Below, piece after piece: positions 12,701 through 25,587 of a stretch of DNA of 64,000 nucleotides. The translations under genes and the position numbers were made by a program. The DNA is from Gordius sp. MW1 (taxonomy: Eukaryota; Nematomorpha; Gordioida; Gordea; Gordiidae): positions 16,624,060-16,688,059 of the forward strand of contig OZ038529.1 of NCBI GenBank assembly GCA_964036665.1. The letters are read 5' to 3'. Under the pieces are notes generated by a model. The model searched no databases. It saw nothing but the letters and a program-made list of their open reading frames with translations, and was not told where the DNA came from. The first letter of the stretch is position 1, and every line of letters begins with the position of its first letter.

Positions 12701-13629
12701 TTTCAGACGTGGTTTCTATGATCCCAAGTAAAAATTTATCAGAATCTGAAAACTATTACTTTGAAATCATTATCGCATAGAGCAGTTTTCAAAAATTCAG
12801 ACGTTGCGATACAACAAACTAATCGCAACAATAAAACGTTGTCTTTTGTCAAAATGATAGTTCTCGCAGCTTAAAACCTCTTTTCGGAAGTCAATCGAGG
12901 ATAATAGGATTATCAAATTGGCTTACTTTTATATATTTTTTTATGCTCTCTCACATAGAATTTAAAAAAATAAATATTTTTACCTCAAAATTTTTCACAT
13001 ATTTTTCTTTGAACCGTATTCATCCGATGAAAGTTGTCGTTTTCAGACGTGGTTTCTATGATCCCAAGTAAAAATTTATCTGAATGTGAAAACTATTACT
13101 TTGAAATCATGATCGCATAGAACCATTTTCAAAAATTAAGCACTCACGTGCGATACAACAAACTAATCGCAAAAATAAAACGTTGTCTTTTGTCACAATG
13201 ATAGTTCTCGCAGCTTAAAACCTCTTTTCGGAGGTCAATCGATGATAATATGATTCTCAAATTGGCTTACTTTTATATATTTTTTCATGCTCTTTCACAG
13301 AGAATTGAAAAAAATAAATATTTTTACCTCAAAATTGTTCACATATTTTTCTATGAACCGTATTCATCCGGTGAAAGTTGTCGTTTTCAGACGTGGTTTC
13401 TATGATCCCAAGTAAAAATTTATCAGAATCTAAAAACTATTACTTTGAAATCATGATCGCATAGAGCAGTTTTCAAAAATTCAGCACTCACGTTGCGATA
13501 CAACAAACTAATCGCAACAATAAAACGTTGTCTTTTGTCAAAATGATAGTTCTCGCAGCTTAAAACCTCTTTTCGGAAGTCAATCGAGGATAATAGGATT
13601 CTCAAATTGGCTTACTTTTATATATTTTT
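9792..13629 (+). repeat. Satellite stretch with several shortened monomers
   Basis: About eleven monomers. Several have private deletions: loss of about 13 bp after gcata near 11434, loss in the TATATA stretch near 12265, loss of the attttcaaaaa segment near 12453, and a 5-base loss near 12800. The first cgatgataaaaag-class monomer with the cgtggtttcg spelling appears near 10330. Confidence 0.75.
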
Positions 13630-15215
13630 TCATGCTCTTTCACAAAGAATTTAAAAAATAAATATTTTTACCTCAAAATTTTTCACATATTTTTCTTTGA
13701 ACCGTATTCATCCGATGAAAGTTGTCGTTTTCAGACGTGGTTTCTATGATCCCAAGTAAAAATTTATCAGAATCTGAAAACTATTACTTGAAATCATGAT
13801 CGCATAGAGCCATTTTCAAAAATTAAGCACTCACGTTGCGATACAACAAACTAATCGCAACAATAACACGTTGTCTTTTGTCAAAATGATAGTTCTCGCA
13901 GCTTAAAACCTCTTTTCGGAACTCAATCTAGGATAATAGGATTCTCAAATTGGCTTACTTTTATATATTTTTTCATGCTCTTTTACATAGAATCGAAAAA
14001 AAAAAATATTTTTACCTCAAAATTTTTCACATATTTTTCTTTGAACCGTATTCATCCGATGAAAGTTGTCGTTTTCAGACGTGGTTTCTATGATCCCAAG
14101 TAAAAATTTATCAGAATCTGAAAACTATTACTTTGAAATCATGATCGCATAGAGCCATTTTCAAAAATTAAGCACTCACGTTGCGATACAACAAACTAAT
14201 CGCAACAATAACACGTTGTCTTTTGTCAAAATGATAGTTCTCGCAGCTTAAAACCTCTTTTCGGAACTCAATCGAGGATAATAGGATTCTCAAATTGGCT
14301 TACTTTTATATATTTTTTCATGCTCTTTCACATAGAATCGAAAAAAATAAATATTTTTACCTCAAAATTTTTCACATATTTTTCTTTGAACCGTATTCAT
14401 CCGGTGAAAGTTGTCGTTTTCAGAAGTTGTTTCTATGATCCCAAGTAAAAATTTATCAGAATCTGAAAACTATTAATTTAAAATCATGATCGCATAGAAC
14501 CATTTTCAAAAATTAAGCACTCACGTGCGATACAACAAACTAATCGCAAAAATAAAACGTTGTCTTTTGTCAAAATGATAGTTCTCGCAGCTTAAAACCT
14601 CTTTTCGGAAGTCAATCGATGATAATAGGATTCTCAAATTGGATTACTTTTATATATTTTTTCATGCTCTTTCACATAGAATTGAAAAAAATTAATATTT
14701 TTACCTCAAAATTTTTCACATATTTTTCTTTGAACCTTATTCATCCGGTGAAAGTTGTCGTTTTCAGACGTGGTTTCTATGATCCCAAGTAAAAATTTAT
14801 CAGAATCTAAAAACTATTACTTTGAAATCATGATCGCATAGAGCAGTTTTCAAAAATTCAGCACTCACGTTGCGATACAACAAACTAATCGCAACAATAA
14901 AACGTTGTCTTATGTCAAAATGATAGTTCTCGCAGCTTAAAACCTCTTTTCGGAAGTCAATCGAGGATAATAGGATTCTCAAATTGGCTTAATTTTATAT
15001 ATTTTTTCATGCTCTTTCACATAGAATTTAAAAAAATAAATATTTTTACCTCAAAAGTTTTCACATATTTTTCTTTGAACCGTATTCATCCGATGAAAGT
15101 TGTCGTTTTCAGACGTGGTTTCTATGATCCCAAGTAAAAATTTATCAGAATCTAAAAACTATTATTTTGAAATCATGATCGCATAGAGCAGTTTTCAAAA
15201 ATTCAGCACTCACGT
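13630..15215 (+). repeat. Higher-order block C, copy 1 (7-monomer, ~2406-bp offset)
   Basis: About 1.6 kb that recurs at 16037-17610. Shared variants are ctattacttgaaatc (one T missing) at 13784 and 16191, aactcaatctagg, gaaccttattcatccggtg near 14733 and 17139, and ctattattttgaaatc near 15160 and 17566. A further partial copy with the ccttattcatccggtg variant lies near 20503. Confidence 0.8.
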
Positions 15216-16036
15216 TGCGATAAAACAAACTAATCGCAACAATAAAACGTTGTCTTTTGTCAAAATGATAGTTCTCGCAGCTTAAAACCTCTTTGCGGAA
15301 GTCAATCGAGGATAATAGGATTCTCAAATTAGCTTACTTTTATATATTTTTTTACGCTCTTTCACATAGAATCGAAAAAAATAAATATTTTTACCTCAAA
15401 ATTTTTCACATATTTTTCTTTGAACCGTATTCATCCGATGAAAGTTGTCGTTTTCAGACGTGGTTTCTATGATCCCAAGTAAAAATTTATCAGAATCTGA
15501 AAACTATTACTTTGAAATCATTATCGCATAGAGCAGTTTTCAAAAATTCAGCACTCACGTTGCGATACAACAAACTAATCGCAACAATAAAACGTTGTCT
15601 TTGGTCAAAATGATAGTTCTCGCAGCTTAAAACCTCTTTTCGGAAGTCAATCGAGGATAATAGGATTATCAAATTGGCTTACTTTTATATATTTTTTCAT
15701 GCTCTTTCACATAGAATTTAAAAAAATAAATATTTTTACCTCAAAATTTTTCACAAATTTTTCTTTGAACCGTGTTCATCCGATGAAAGTTGTCGTTTTC
15801 AGACGTGGTTTCTATGATCCCAAGTAAAAATTTATCAGAATCTGAAAACTATTACTTTGAAATCATGATCGCATAGAACCATTTTCAAAAATTAAGCACT
15901 CACGTGCGATACAACAAACTAATCGCAACAATAAAACGTTGTCTCAAAATGATAGTTCTCGCAGCTTAAAACCTCTTTTCGGAAGTCAATCGAGGATAAT
16001 AGGATTCTCAAATTGGCTTACTTTTATATATTTTTT
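15216..16036 (+). repeat. Spacer monomers between the two C copies
   Basis: About two and a half ordinary monomers of the ctatgatcccaag class. One has an 8-base loss in the cttttgtcaaaatg stretch near 15944. Confidence 0.65.
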
Positions 16037-17610
16037 CATGCTCTTTCACAAAGAATTTAAAAAAATAAATATTTTTACCTCAAAATTTTTCACATATTTT
16101 TCTTTGAACCGTATTCATCCGATGAAAGTTGTCGTTTTCAGACGTGGTTTCTATGATCCCAAGTAAAAATTTATCAGAATCTGAAAACTATTACTTGAAA
16201 TCATGATCGCATAGAGCCATTTTCAAAAATTAAGCACTCACGTTGCGATACAACAAACTAATCGCAACAATAACACGTTGTCTTTTGTCAAAATGATAGT
16301 TCTCGCAGCTTAAAACCTCTTTTCGGAACTCAATCTAGGATAATAGGATTCTCAAATTGGCTTACTTTTATATATTTTTTCATGCTCTTTCACATAGAAT
16401 CGAAAAATATAAATATTTTTACCTCAAAATTTTTCACATATTTTTCTTTGAACCGTATTCATCCGATGAAAGTTGTCGTTTTCAGACGTGGTTTCTATGA
16501 TCCCAAGTAAAAATTTATCAGAATCTGAAAACTATTACTTTGAAATCATGATCGCATAGAGCCATTTTCAAAAATTAAGCACTCACGTTGCGATACAACA
16601 AACTTATCGCAACAATAACACGTTGTCTTTTGTCAAAATGATAGTTCTCGCAGCTTAAAACCTCTTTTCGGAACTCAATCGAGGTTAATAGGATTCTCAA
16701 ATTGGCTTACTTTTATATATTTTTTCATGCTCTTTCACATAGAATCGAAAAAATAAATATTTTTACCTCAAAATTTTTTACATATTTTTCTTTGAACCGT
16801 ATTCATCCGGTGAAAGTTGTCGTTTTCAGAAGTGGTTTCTATGATCCCAAGTAAAAATTTATCAGAATCTGAAAACTATTACTTTAAAATCATGATCGCA
16901 TAGAACCATTTTCAAAAATTAAGCACTCACGTGCGATACAACAAACTAATCGCAAAAATAAAACGTTGTCTTTTGTCAAAATAATAGTTCTCGCAGCTTA
17001 AAACCTCTTTTCGGAAGTCAATCGATGATAATAGGATTCTCAAATTGGCTTACTTTTATATATTTTTTTATGCTCTTTCACATAGAATTGAAAAAAATTA
17101 ATATTTTTACCTCAAAATTTTTCACATATTTTTCATTGAACCTTATTCATCCGGTGAAAGTTGTCGTTTTCAGACGTGGTTTCTATGATCCCAAGTAAAA
17201 ATTTATCAGAATCTAAAAACTATTACTTTGAAATCATGATCGCATAGAGCAGTTTTCAAAAATTCAGCACTCACGTTGCGATACAACAAACTAATCGCAA
17301 CAATAAAACGTTGTCTTTTGTCAAAATGATAGTTCTCGCAGCTTAAAACCTCTTTTCGGAAGTCAATCGAGGATAATAGGATTCTCAAATTGGCTTACTT
17401 TTATATATTTTTTCATGCTCTTTCACATAGAATCTAAAAAAATAAATATTTTTACCTCAAAAGTTTTCACATATTTTTCTTTGAACCGTATTCATCCGAT
17501 GAAAGTTGTCGTTTTCAGACGTGGTTTCTATGATCCCAAGTAAAAATTTATCAGAATCTAAAAACTATTATTTTGAAATCATGATCGCATAGAGCAGTTT
17601 TCAAAAATTC
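16037..17610 (+). repeat. Higher-order block C, copy 2
   Basis: Partner of 13630-15215. It ends at a 14-base deletion (agcacacaacaaac at 17611) that removes the left arm of the dyad; the same deletion recurs at 20943. Confidence 0.8.
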
Positions 17611-20600
17611 AGCACACAACAAACTAATCGCAACAATAAAACGTTGTCTTTTGTCAAAATGATAGTTCTCGCAGCTTAAAACCTCTTTTCGGAAGTCAAT
17701 CGAGGATAATAGGATTCTCAAATTGGCTTACTTTCATATATTTTTTTATGCTCTTTCACATAGAATTTAAAAAAATAAATATTTTTACCTCAAAATTTTT
17801 CACATATTTTTCTTTGAACCGTATTCATCCGATGAAAGTTGTCGTTTTCAGAAGTGGTTTCTATGATCTTAAGTAATAATTTATCAGAATCTAAAAACTA
17901 TTACTTTGAAATCATGATCGCATAGAACCATTTACAAAAATTAAGCACTCACGTGCGATACAACAAACTAATCGCAACAATAAAACGTTGTCTTTTGTCA
18001 AAATGAAAGTTCTCGCAGCTTAAAACCTCTTTTCGGAAGTCAATCAATGATAATAGGATTTTTAAATTGGCTTACTTTTATATATTTTTTTATGCTCTTT
18101 CACATAGAATTGAAAAAAATAAATATTTTTACCTCAAAATTTTTCACATATTTTTCTTTTAACCGTATTCATCCGATGAAAGAGACGTGGTTTCTATGAT
18201 CCCAAGTAAAAATTTATCAGAATCTGAAAACTATTACATTGAAATCATGATCGCATAAAAATTAAGCACTCACGTGCGATACAACAAACTAATCGCAAAA
18301 ATAAAACGCTGTCTTTTGTCACAATGATAGTTCTCGCAGCTTAAAACCTCTTTTCGGAAGTCAATCGATGATAATATGATTCTCAAATAACCTTACTTTT
18401 ATATATTTTTTCATGCTCTTTCACATAGAATTGAAAAAAAAAAATATTTTTACCTCAAAATTGTTCACATATTTTTCTTTGAACCGTATTCATCCGGTGA
18501 AAGTTGTCGTTTTCAGACGTGGTTTCTATGATCCCAAGTAAAAATTTATCAGAATCTAAAAACTATTACTTTGAAATCATGATCGCATAGAGCAGTTTTC
18601 AAAAATTCAGCACTCACGTTGCGATACAACAAACTAATCGCAACAATAAAACGTTGTCTTTTGTCAAAATGATAGTTCTCGCTGCTTAAAACCTCTTTGC
18701 AGAAGTCAATCGAGGATAATAGGATTCTCAAATTAGCTTACTTTTATATATTTTTTTACGCTCTTTCACATAGAATCGAAAAAAAGAAATATTTTTACCT
18801 CAAAATTTTTCACATATTTTTCTTTGAACCGTATTCATACGATGAAAGTTGTCGTTTTCAGACGTGGTTTCTATGATCCCAAGTAAAAATTTATCAGAAT
18901 CTAAAAACAATTACTTTGAAATCATTATCGCATAGAGCATTTTTCAAAAATTCAGCACTCACGTTGCGATACAACAAACTAATCGCAACAATAAAACGTT
19001 GTCTTTTGTCAAAATGATAGTTCTCGCAGCTTAAAACCTCTTTGCGGAAGTCAATCGAGGATAATAGGATTCTCAAATTAGCTTACTTTTATATATTTTT
19101 TTACGCTCTTTTACATAGAATCGAAAAAAATAAATATTTTTACCTCAAAATTTTTCACATATTTTTCTTTGAACCGTATTCATCCGATGAAAGAGACGTG
19201 GTTTCTATGATCCCAAGTAAAAATTTATCAGAATCTGAAAACTATTACATTGAAATCATGATCGCATAAAAATTAAGCACTCACGTGCGATACAACAAAC
19301 TAATCGCAAAAATAAAACGTTGTCTTTTGTCACAATGATAGTTCTCGCAGCTTAAAACCTCTTTTCGGAAGTCAATCGATGATAATATGATTCTCAAATT
19401 GGCTTACTTTTATATATTTTTTCATGCTCTTTCACATAGAATTGAAAAAAATAAATATTTTTACCTCAAAATTGTTCACATATTTTTCTTTGAACCGTAT
19501 TCATCCGGTGAAAGTTGTCGTTCAGACGTGGTTTCTATGATCCCAAGTAAAAATTTATCAGAATCTGAAAACTATTACATTGAAATCATGATCGCATAAA
19601 AATTAAGCACTCACGTGCGATACAACAAACTAATCGCAAAAATAAAACGTTGTCTTTTGTCACAATGATAGTTCTCGCAGCTTAAAACCTCTTTTCGGAA
19701 GTCAATCGATGATAATAGGATTCTCAAATTGGCTTACTTTTATATATTTTTTCATGCTCTTTCACATAGAATTGAAAAAAATAAATATTTTTACCTCAAA
19801 ATTGTTCACATATTTTTCTTTGAACCGTATTCATCCGATGAAAGAGACGTGGTTTCTATGATCCCAAGTAAAAATTTATCAGAATCTGAAAACTATTACT
19901 TTGAAATCATGATCGCATAGAGCCATTTTCAAAAATTAAGCACTCACGTTGCGATACAACAAACTAATCGCAACAATAACACGTTGTCTTTTGTCAAAAT
20001 GATAGTTCTCGCAGCTTAAAACCTCTTTTCGGAACTCAATCGAGGATAATAGGATTCTCAAATTGGCTTACTTTTATATATTTTTTCATGCTCTTTCACA
20101 TAGAATCAAAAAAAATAAATATTTTTACCTCAAAATTTTTCACATATTTTTCTTTGAACCGTATTCATCCGGTGAAAGTTGTCGTTTTCACAAGTGGTTT
20201 CTATGATCCCAAGAAAAATTTATCAGAATCTGAAAACTATTACTTTGAAATCATGATCGCATAGAACCATTTTCAAAAATTAAGCACTCACGTGCGATAC
20301 AGCAAACTAATCGCAAAAATAAAACGTTGTCTTTTGTCAAAATGATAGTTCTCGCAGCTTAAAACCTTTTTTCGGAAGTCGATCGATGATAATAGGATTC
20401 TCAAATTGGCTTACTTTTATATATTTTTTCATGCTCTTTCACATAGAATTGAAAAAAATTAATATTTTTACCTCAAAATTTTTCACATATTTTTCTTTGA
20501 ACCTTATTCATCCGGTGAAAGTTGTCGTTTTCAGACGTGGTTTCTATGATCCCAAGTAAAAATTTATCAGAATCTAAAAACTATTATTTGAAATTATGAT

Positions 20601-21600
20601 CGCATAGAGCAGTTTTCAAAAATTCAGCACTCACGTTGCGATACAACAAACTAATCGCAACAATAAAACGTTGTCTTTTGTCAAAATGATAGTTCTCGCA
20701 GCTTAAAACCTCTTTTCGGAAGTCAATCGAGGATAATAGGATTCTCAAATTGGCTTACTTTTATATATTTTTTCATGTTCTTTCACATAGAATCTTTTTC
20801 ACATATTTTTCTTTGAACCGTATTCATCCGATGAAAGTTGTCGTTTTCAGACGTGGTTTCTATGATCCCAAGTAAAAATTTATCAGAATCTAAAAACTAT
20901 TATTTTGAAATCATGATCGCATAGAGCAGTTTTCAAAAATTCAGCACACAACAAACTAATCGCAACAATAAAACGTTGTCTTTTGTCAAAATGATAGTTC
21001 TCGCAGCTTAAAACCTCTTTTCGGAAGTCAATCGAGGATAATAGGATTCTCAAATTGGCTTACTTTTATATATTTTTTTATGCTCTTTCACATAGAATTT
21101 AAAAAAATAAATATTTTTACCTCAAAATTTTTCACATATTTTTCTTTGAACCGTATTCATCCGATGAAAGTTGTCGTTTTCAGACGTGGTTTCTATGATC
21201 CCAAGTAAAAATTTATCAGAATCTAAAAACTATTACTTTGAAATCATGATCGCATAGAACCATTTTCAAAAATTAAGCACTCACGTGCGATACAACAAAC
21301 TAATCGCAACAATAAAACGTTGTCTTTTGTCAAAATGAAAGTTCTCGCAGCTTAAAACCTCTTTTCGGAAGTCAATCGATGATAATAGGATTTTCAAATT
21401 GGCTTACTTTTATATATTTTTTCATGCTCTTTCACATAGAATTGAAAAAAATAAATATTTTTACCTCAAAATTTTTCACATATTTTTCTTTGAACCGTAT
21501 TCATCCGATGAAAGAGACGTGGTTTCTATGATCCCAAGTAAAAATTTATCAGAATCTGAAAACTATTACATTGAAATCATGATCGCATAAAAATTAAGCA
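17611..21600 (+). repeat. Domain of short monomers carrying shared deletions
   Basis: About twelve monomers, several shorter than 345 bp. An 11-base deletion giving gatgaaagagacgtgg recurs near 18175, 19187, 19848 and 21508. A 13-base deletion giving gcataaaaattaagc recurs near 18254, 19265, 19595 and 21586. Near 20793 a monomer has lost about 35 bp of the A/T-tract end. The recurrence of identical deletions in separated monomers indicates spread by unequal exchange or conversion. Confidence 0.8.
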
Positions 21601-24600
21601 CTCACGTGCGATACAACAAACTAATCGCAAAAATAAAACGCTGTCTTTTGTCAAAATGATAGTTCTCGCAGCTTAAAACCTCTTTTCGGAACTCAATCGA
21701 GGATAGTAGGATTCTCAAATTGGCTTACTTTTATATATTTTTTCATGCTCTTTCACATAGAATCGAAAAAAATAAATATTTTTACCTCAAAAGTTTTCAC
21801 ATATTTTTCTTTGAACCGTATTCATCCAATGAAAGTTGTCGTTTTCAGACGTGGTTATGATCCTAAGTAAAAATTATCAGAATCTGAAAACTATTACTTT
21901 GAAATCATGATCGCATATAGCCATTTTCAAAATTTAAGCACTCACGTTGCGATACAACAAACTAATCGCAACAATAACACGTTGTCTTTTGTCAAAATGA
22001 TAGTTCTCGCAGCTTAAAACCTCTTTTCGGAACTCAATCGAGGATAGTAGGATTCTCAAATTGGCTTACTTTTATATATTTTTTCATGCTCTTTCACATA
22101 GAATCGAAAAAAATAAATATTTTTACCTCAAAAGTTTTCACATATTTTTCTTTGAACCGTATTCATCCGATGAAAGTTGTCGTTTTCAGACGTGGTTTCT
22201 ATGATCCCAAGTAAAAATTATCAGAATCTGAAAACTATTACTTTGAAATCATGATCGCATATAGCCATTTTCAAAAATTAAGCACTCACGTTGCGATACA
22301 ACAAACTAATCGCAACAATAACACGTTGTCTTTTGTCAAAATGATAGTTCTCGCAGCTTAAAACCTCTTTTCGGAACTCAATCGAGGATAGTAGGATTCT
22401 CAAATTGGCTTACTTTTATATATTTTTTCATGCTCTTTCACATAGAATCGAAAAAAATAAATATTTTTACCTCAAAATTTTTCACATATTTTTCTTTGAA
22501 CCGTATTCATCCGATGAAAGTTGTCGTTTTCAGACGTGGTTTCTATGATCCCAAGTAAAAATATATCAGAATCTGAAAACTATTACTTTGAAATCATGAT
22601 CGCATAGAGCCATTTTAAAAAATTAAGAACTCACGTTGCGATACAACAAACTAATCGCAACAATAACACGTTGTCTTTTGTCAAAATGATAGTTCTCGCA
22701 GCTTAAAACCTCTTTTCGGAACTCAATCGAGGATAATAGGATTCTCAAATTGGCTTACTTTTATATATTTTTTCATGCTCTTTCACATAGAATCGAAAAA
22801 AATTAATATTTTTACCTCAAAAGTTTTCACATATTTTTCTTTGAACCGTATTCATCAGATGAAAGTTGTCGTTTTCAGACGTGGTTTCTATGATCCCAAG
22901 TAAAAATTTATCAGAATCTGAAAACTGTTACTTTAAAATCATGATCGCATAGAACCATTTTCAAAAATTAAGCACTCACGTGCGATACAACAAACTAATC
23001 GCAACAATAAAACGTTGTCTTTTGTCAAAATGATAGTTCTCGCAGCTTAAAACCTCTTTTCGGAAGTCAATCGATGATAATAGGATTCTCAAATTGGCTT
23101 ACTTTTATATATTTTTTCATGCTCTTTCACATAGAATCGAAAAAAATAAATATTTTTACCTCAAAATTTTTCACATATTTTTCTTTGGACCGTATTCATC
23201 CGATGAAAGTTGTCGTTTTCAGACGTGGTTTCTATGATCCCAAGTAAAAATTTATCAGAATCTGAAAAATATTACTTTGAAATCATGATCGCATAGAGCT
23301 ATTTTCAAAAATTAAGCATTCACGTGCGATACAACAAACTAATCGCAAAAATAAAACGTTGTCTTTTGTCAAAATGATAGTTCTCGCAGCTTAAAACCTC
23401 TTTTTTTGAAGTCAAGCGATGATAATAGGATTCTCAAATTATCTTACATATATTTTTTCATGCTCTTTCACATAGAATTGAAAAAAATAAATATTTTTAC
23501 CTCAAAATTGTTCACATATTTTTCTTTGAACCGTATTCATCCGGTGAAAGTTGTCGTTTTCAGACGTGGTTTCTATGATCCCAAGTAAAAATTTATCAGA
23601 ATCTAGAAACTATTACTTTGAAATCATGATCGCATAGAGCAGTTTTCAAAAATTTAGCACTCACGTTGCGATACAACAAACTAATCGCAACAATAAAACG
23701 TTGTTATTTGTCAAAATGATAGTTCTCGCAGCTTAAAACCTCTTTTCGGAAGTCAATCGAGGATAATAGGATTCTCAAATTGGCTTACTTTTATATATTT
23801 TTTCATGCTCTTTCACATAGAATCGAAAAAAATAAATATTTTTACCTCAAAAATTTTCACATATTTTTCTTTGAACCGTATTCATCCGATGAAAGTTGTC
23901 AGTTCAGACGTGGTTTCTATGATCCCAAGTAAAAATTTATCAGAATCTAAAAACTATTACTTTGAAATCATGATCGCATAGAGCAGTTTTCAAAAATTCA
24001 GCACTCACGTTGCGATACAACAAACTAATCGCAACAATAAAACGTTGTCTTTTGTCAAAATGATAGTTCTCGCAGCTTAAAACCTCTTTTCGGAAGTCAA
24101 TCGAGGATAATAGGATTCTTAAATTGGCTTACTTTTATATATTTTTTCATGCTCTTTCACAAAGAATTTAAAAAAATAAATATTTTTACCTCAAAATTTT
24201 TCACATATTTTTCTTTGAACCGTATTCATCCGATGAAAGTTGTCGTTTTCAGACGTGGTTTCTATGATCCCAAGTAAAAATTTATCAGAATCTAAAAACT
24301 ATTACTTTGAAATCATGATCGCATAGAGCAGTTTTCAAAAATTCAGCACTCACGTTGCGATACAACAAACTAATCGCAACAATAAAACGTTGTCTTTTGT
24401 CAAAATGATAGTTCTCGCAGCTTAAAACCTCTTTTCGGAAGTCAATCGAGGATAATAGGATTCTTAAATTGGCTTACTTTTATATTTTTTTTCATGCTCT
24501 TTCACAAAGAATTTAAAAAAATAAATATTTTTACCTCAAAATTTTTCACATATTTTTCTTTGAACCGTATTCATCCGATGAAAGTTGTCGTTTTCAGACG

Positions 24601-25587
24601 TGGTTTCTATGATCCCAAGTAAAAATTTATCAGAATCTAAAAACTATTACTTTGAAATCATGATCGCATAGAACCATTTTCAAAAATTAAGCACTCACGT
24701 GCGATACAACAAACTAATCGCAACAATAAAACGTTGTCTTTTGTCAAAATGATAGTTCTCGCAGCTTAAAACCTCTTTTCGGAAGTGAATCGATGATAAT
24801 ATGATTCTCAAATTGGCTTATATATTTTTTCATGCTCTTTCACATAGAATTGAAAAAAAAATATATTTTTACCTCAAAATTGTTCACATATTTTTCTTTG
24901 AACCGTATTCATCCAGTGAAAGTTGTCGTTTTCAGACGTGGTTTCTATGATCCCAAGTAAAAATTTATCAGAATCTAAAAACTATCACTTTGAAATCATG
25001 ATCGCATAGAGCAGTTTTCAAAAATTTAGCACTCACGTTGCGATACAACAAACTAATCGCAACAATAAAACGTTGTTATTTGTCAAAATGATAGTTCTCG
25101 CAGCTTAAAACCTCTTTTCGGAAGTCAATCGAGGATAATAGGATTCTCAAATTGGCTTACTTTTATATATTTGTTCATGCTCTTTCACATAGAATCGAAA
25201 AAAATAAATATTTTTACCTTAAAAGTTTTCACATATTTTTCTTTGAACCGTATTCATCCGATCAAAGTTGTCGTTTTCAGACGTGGTTTCTATGATCCCA
25301 AGTAAAAATTTATCAGAATCTAAAAACTATTACTTTGAAATCATGATCGCATAGAGCAGTTTTCAAAAATTCAGCACTCACGTTGCGATACAACAAACTA
25401 ATCGCAACAATAAAACGTTGTCTTTTGTCAAAATGATAGTTCTCGCAGCTTAAAACCTCTTTTCGGAAGTCAATCAAGGATAATAGGATTCTCAAATTGG
25501 CTTACTTTTATATATTTTTTCATGCTCTTTCACAAAGAATTTATAAAAATAAATATTTTTACCTCTAAATTTTTCACATATTTTTCT
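21601..25587 (+). repeat. Satellite stretch with local monomer duplications
   Basis: Three consecutive monomers at about 21680-22700 share aactcaatcgaggatagtagg, and two of them share a missing T in gtaaaaattatcag. Near 24112 and 24457 two adjacent monomers share ggattcttaaattgg, a single-monomer duplication. Confidence 0.75.
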
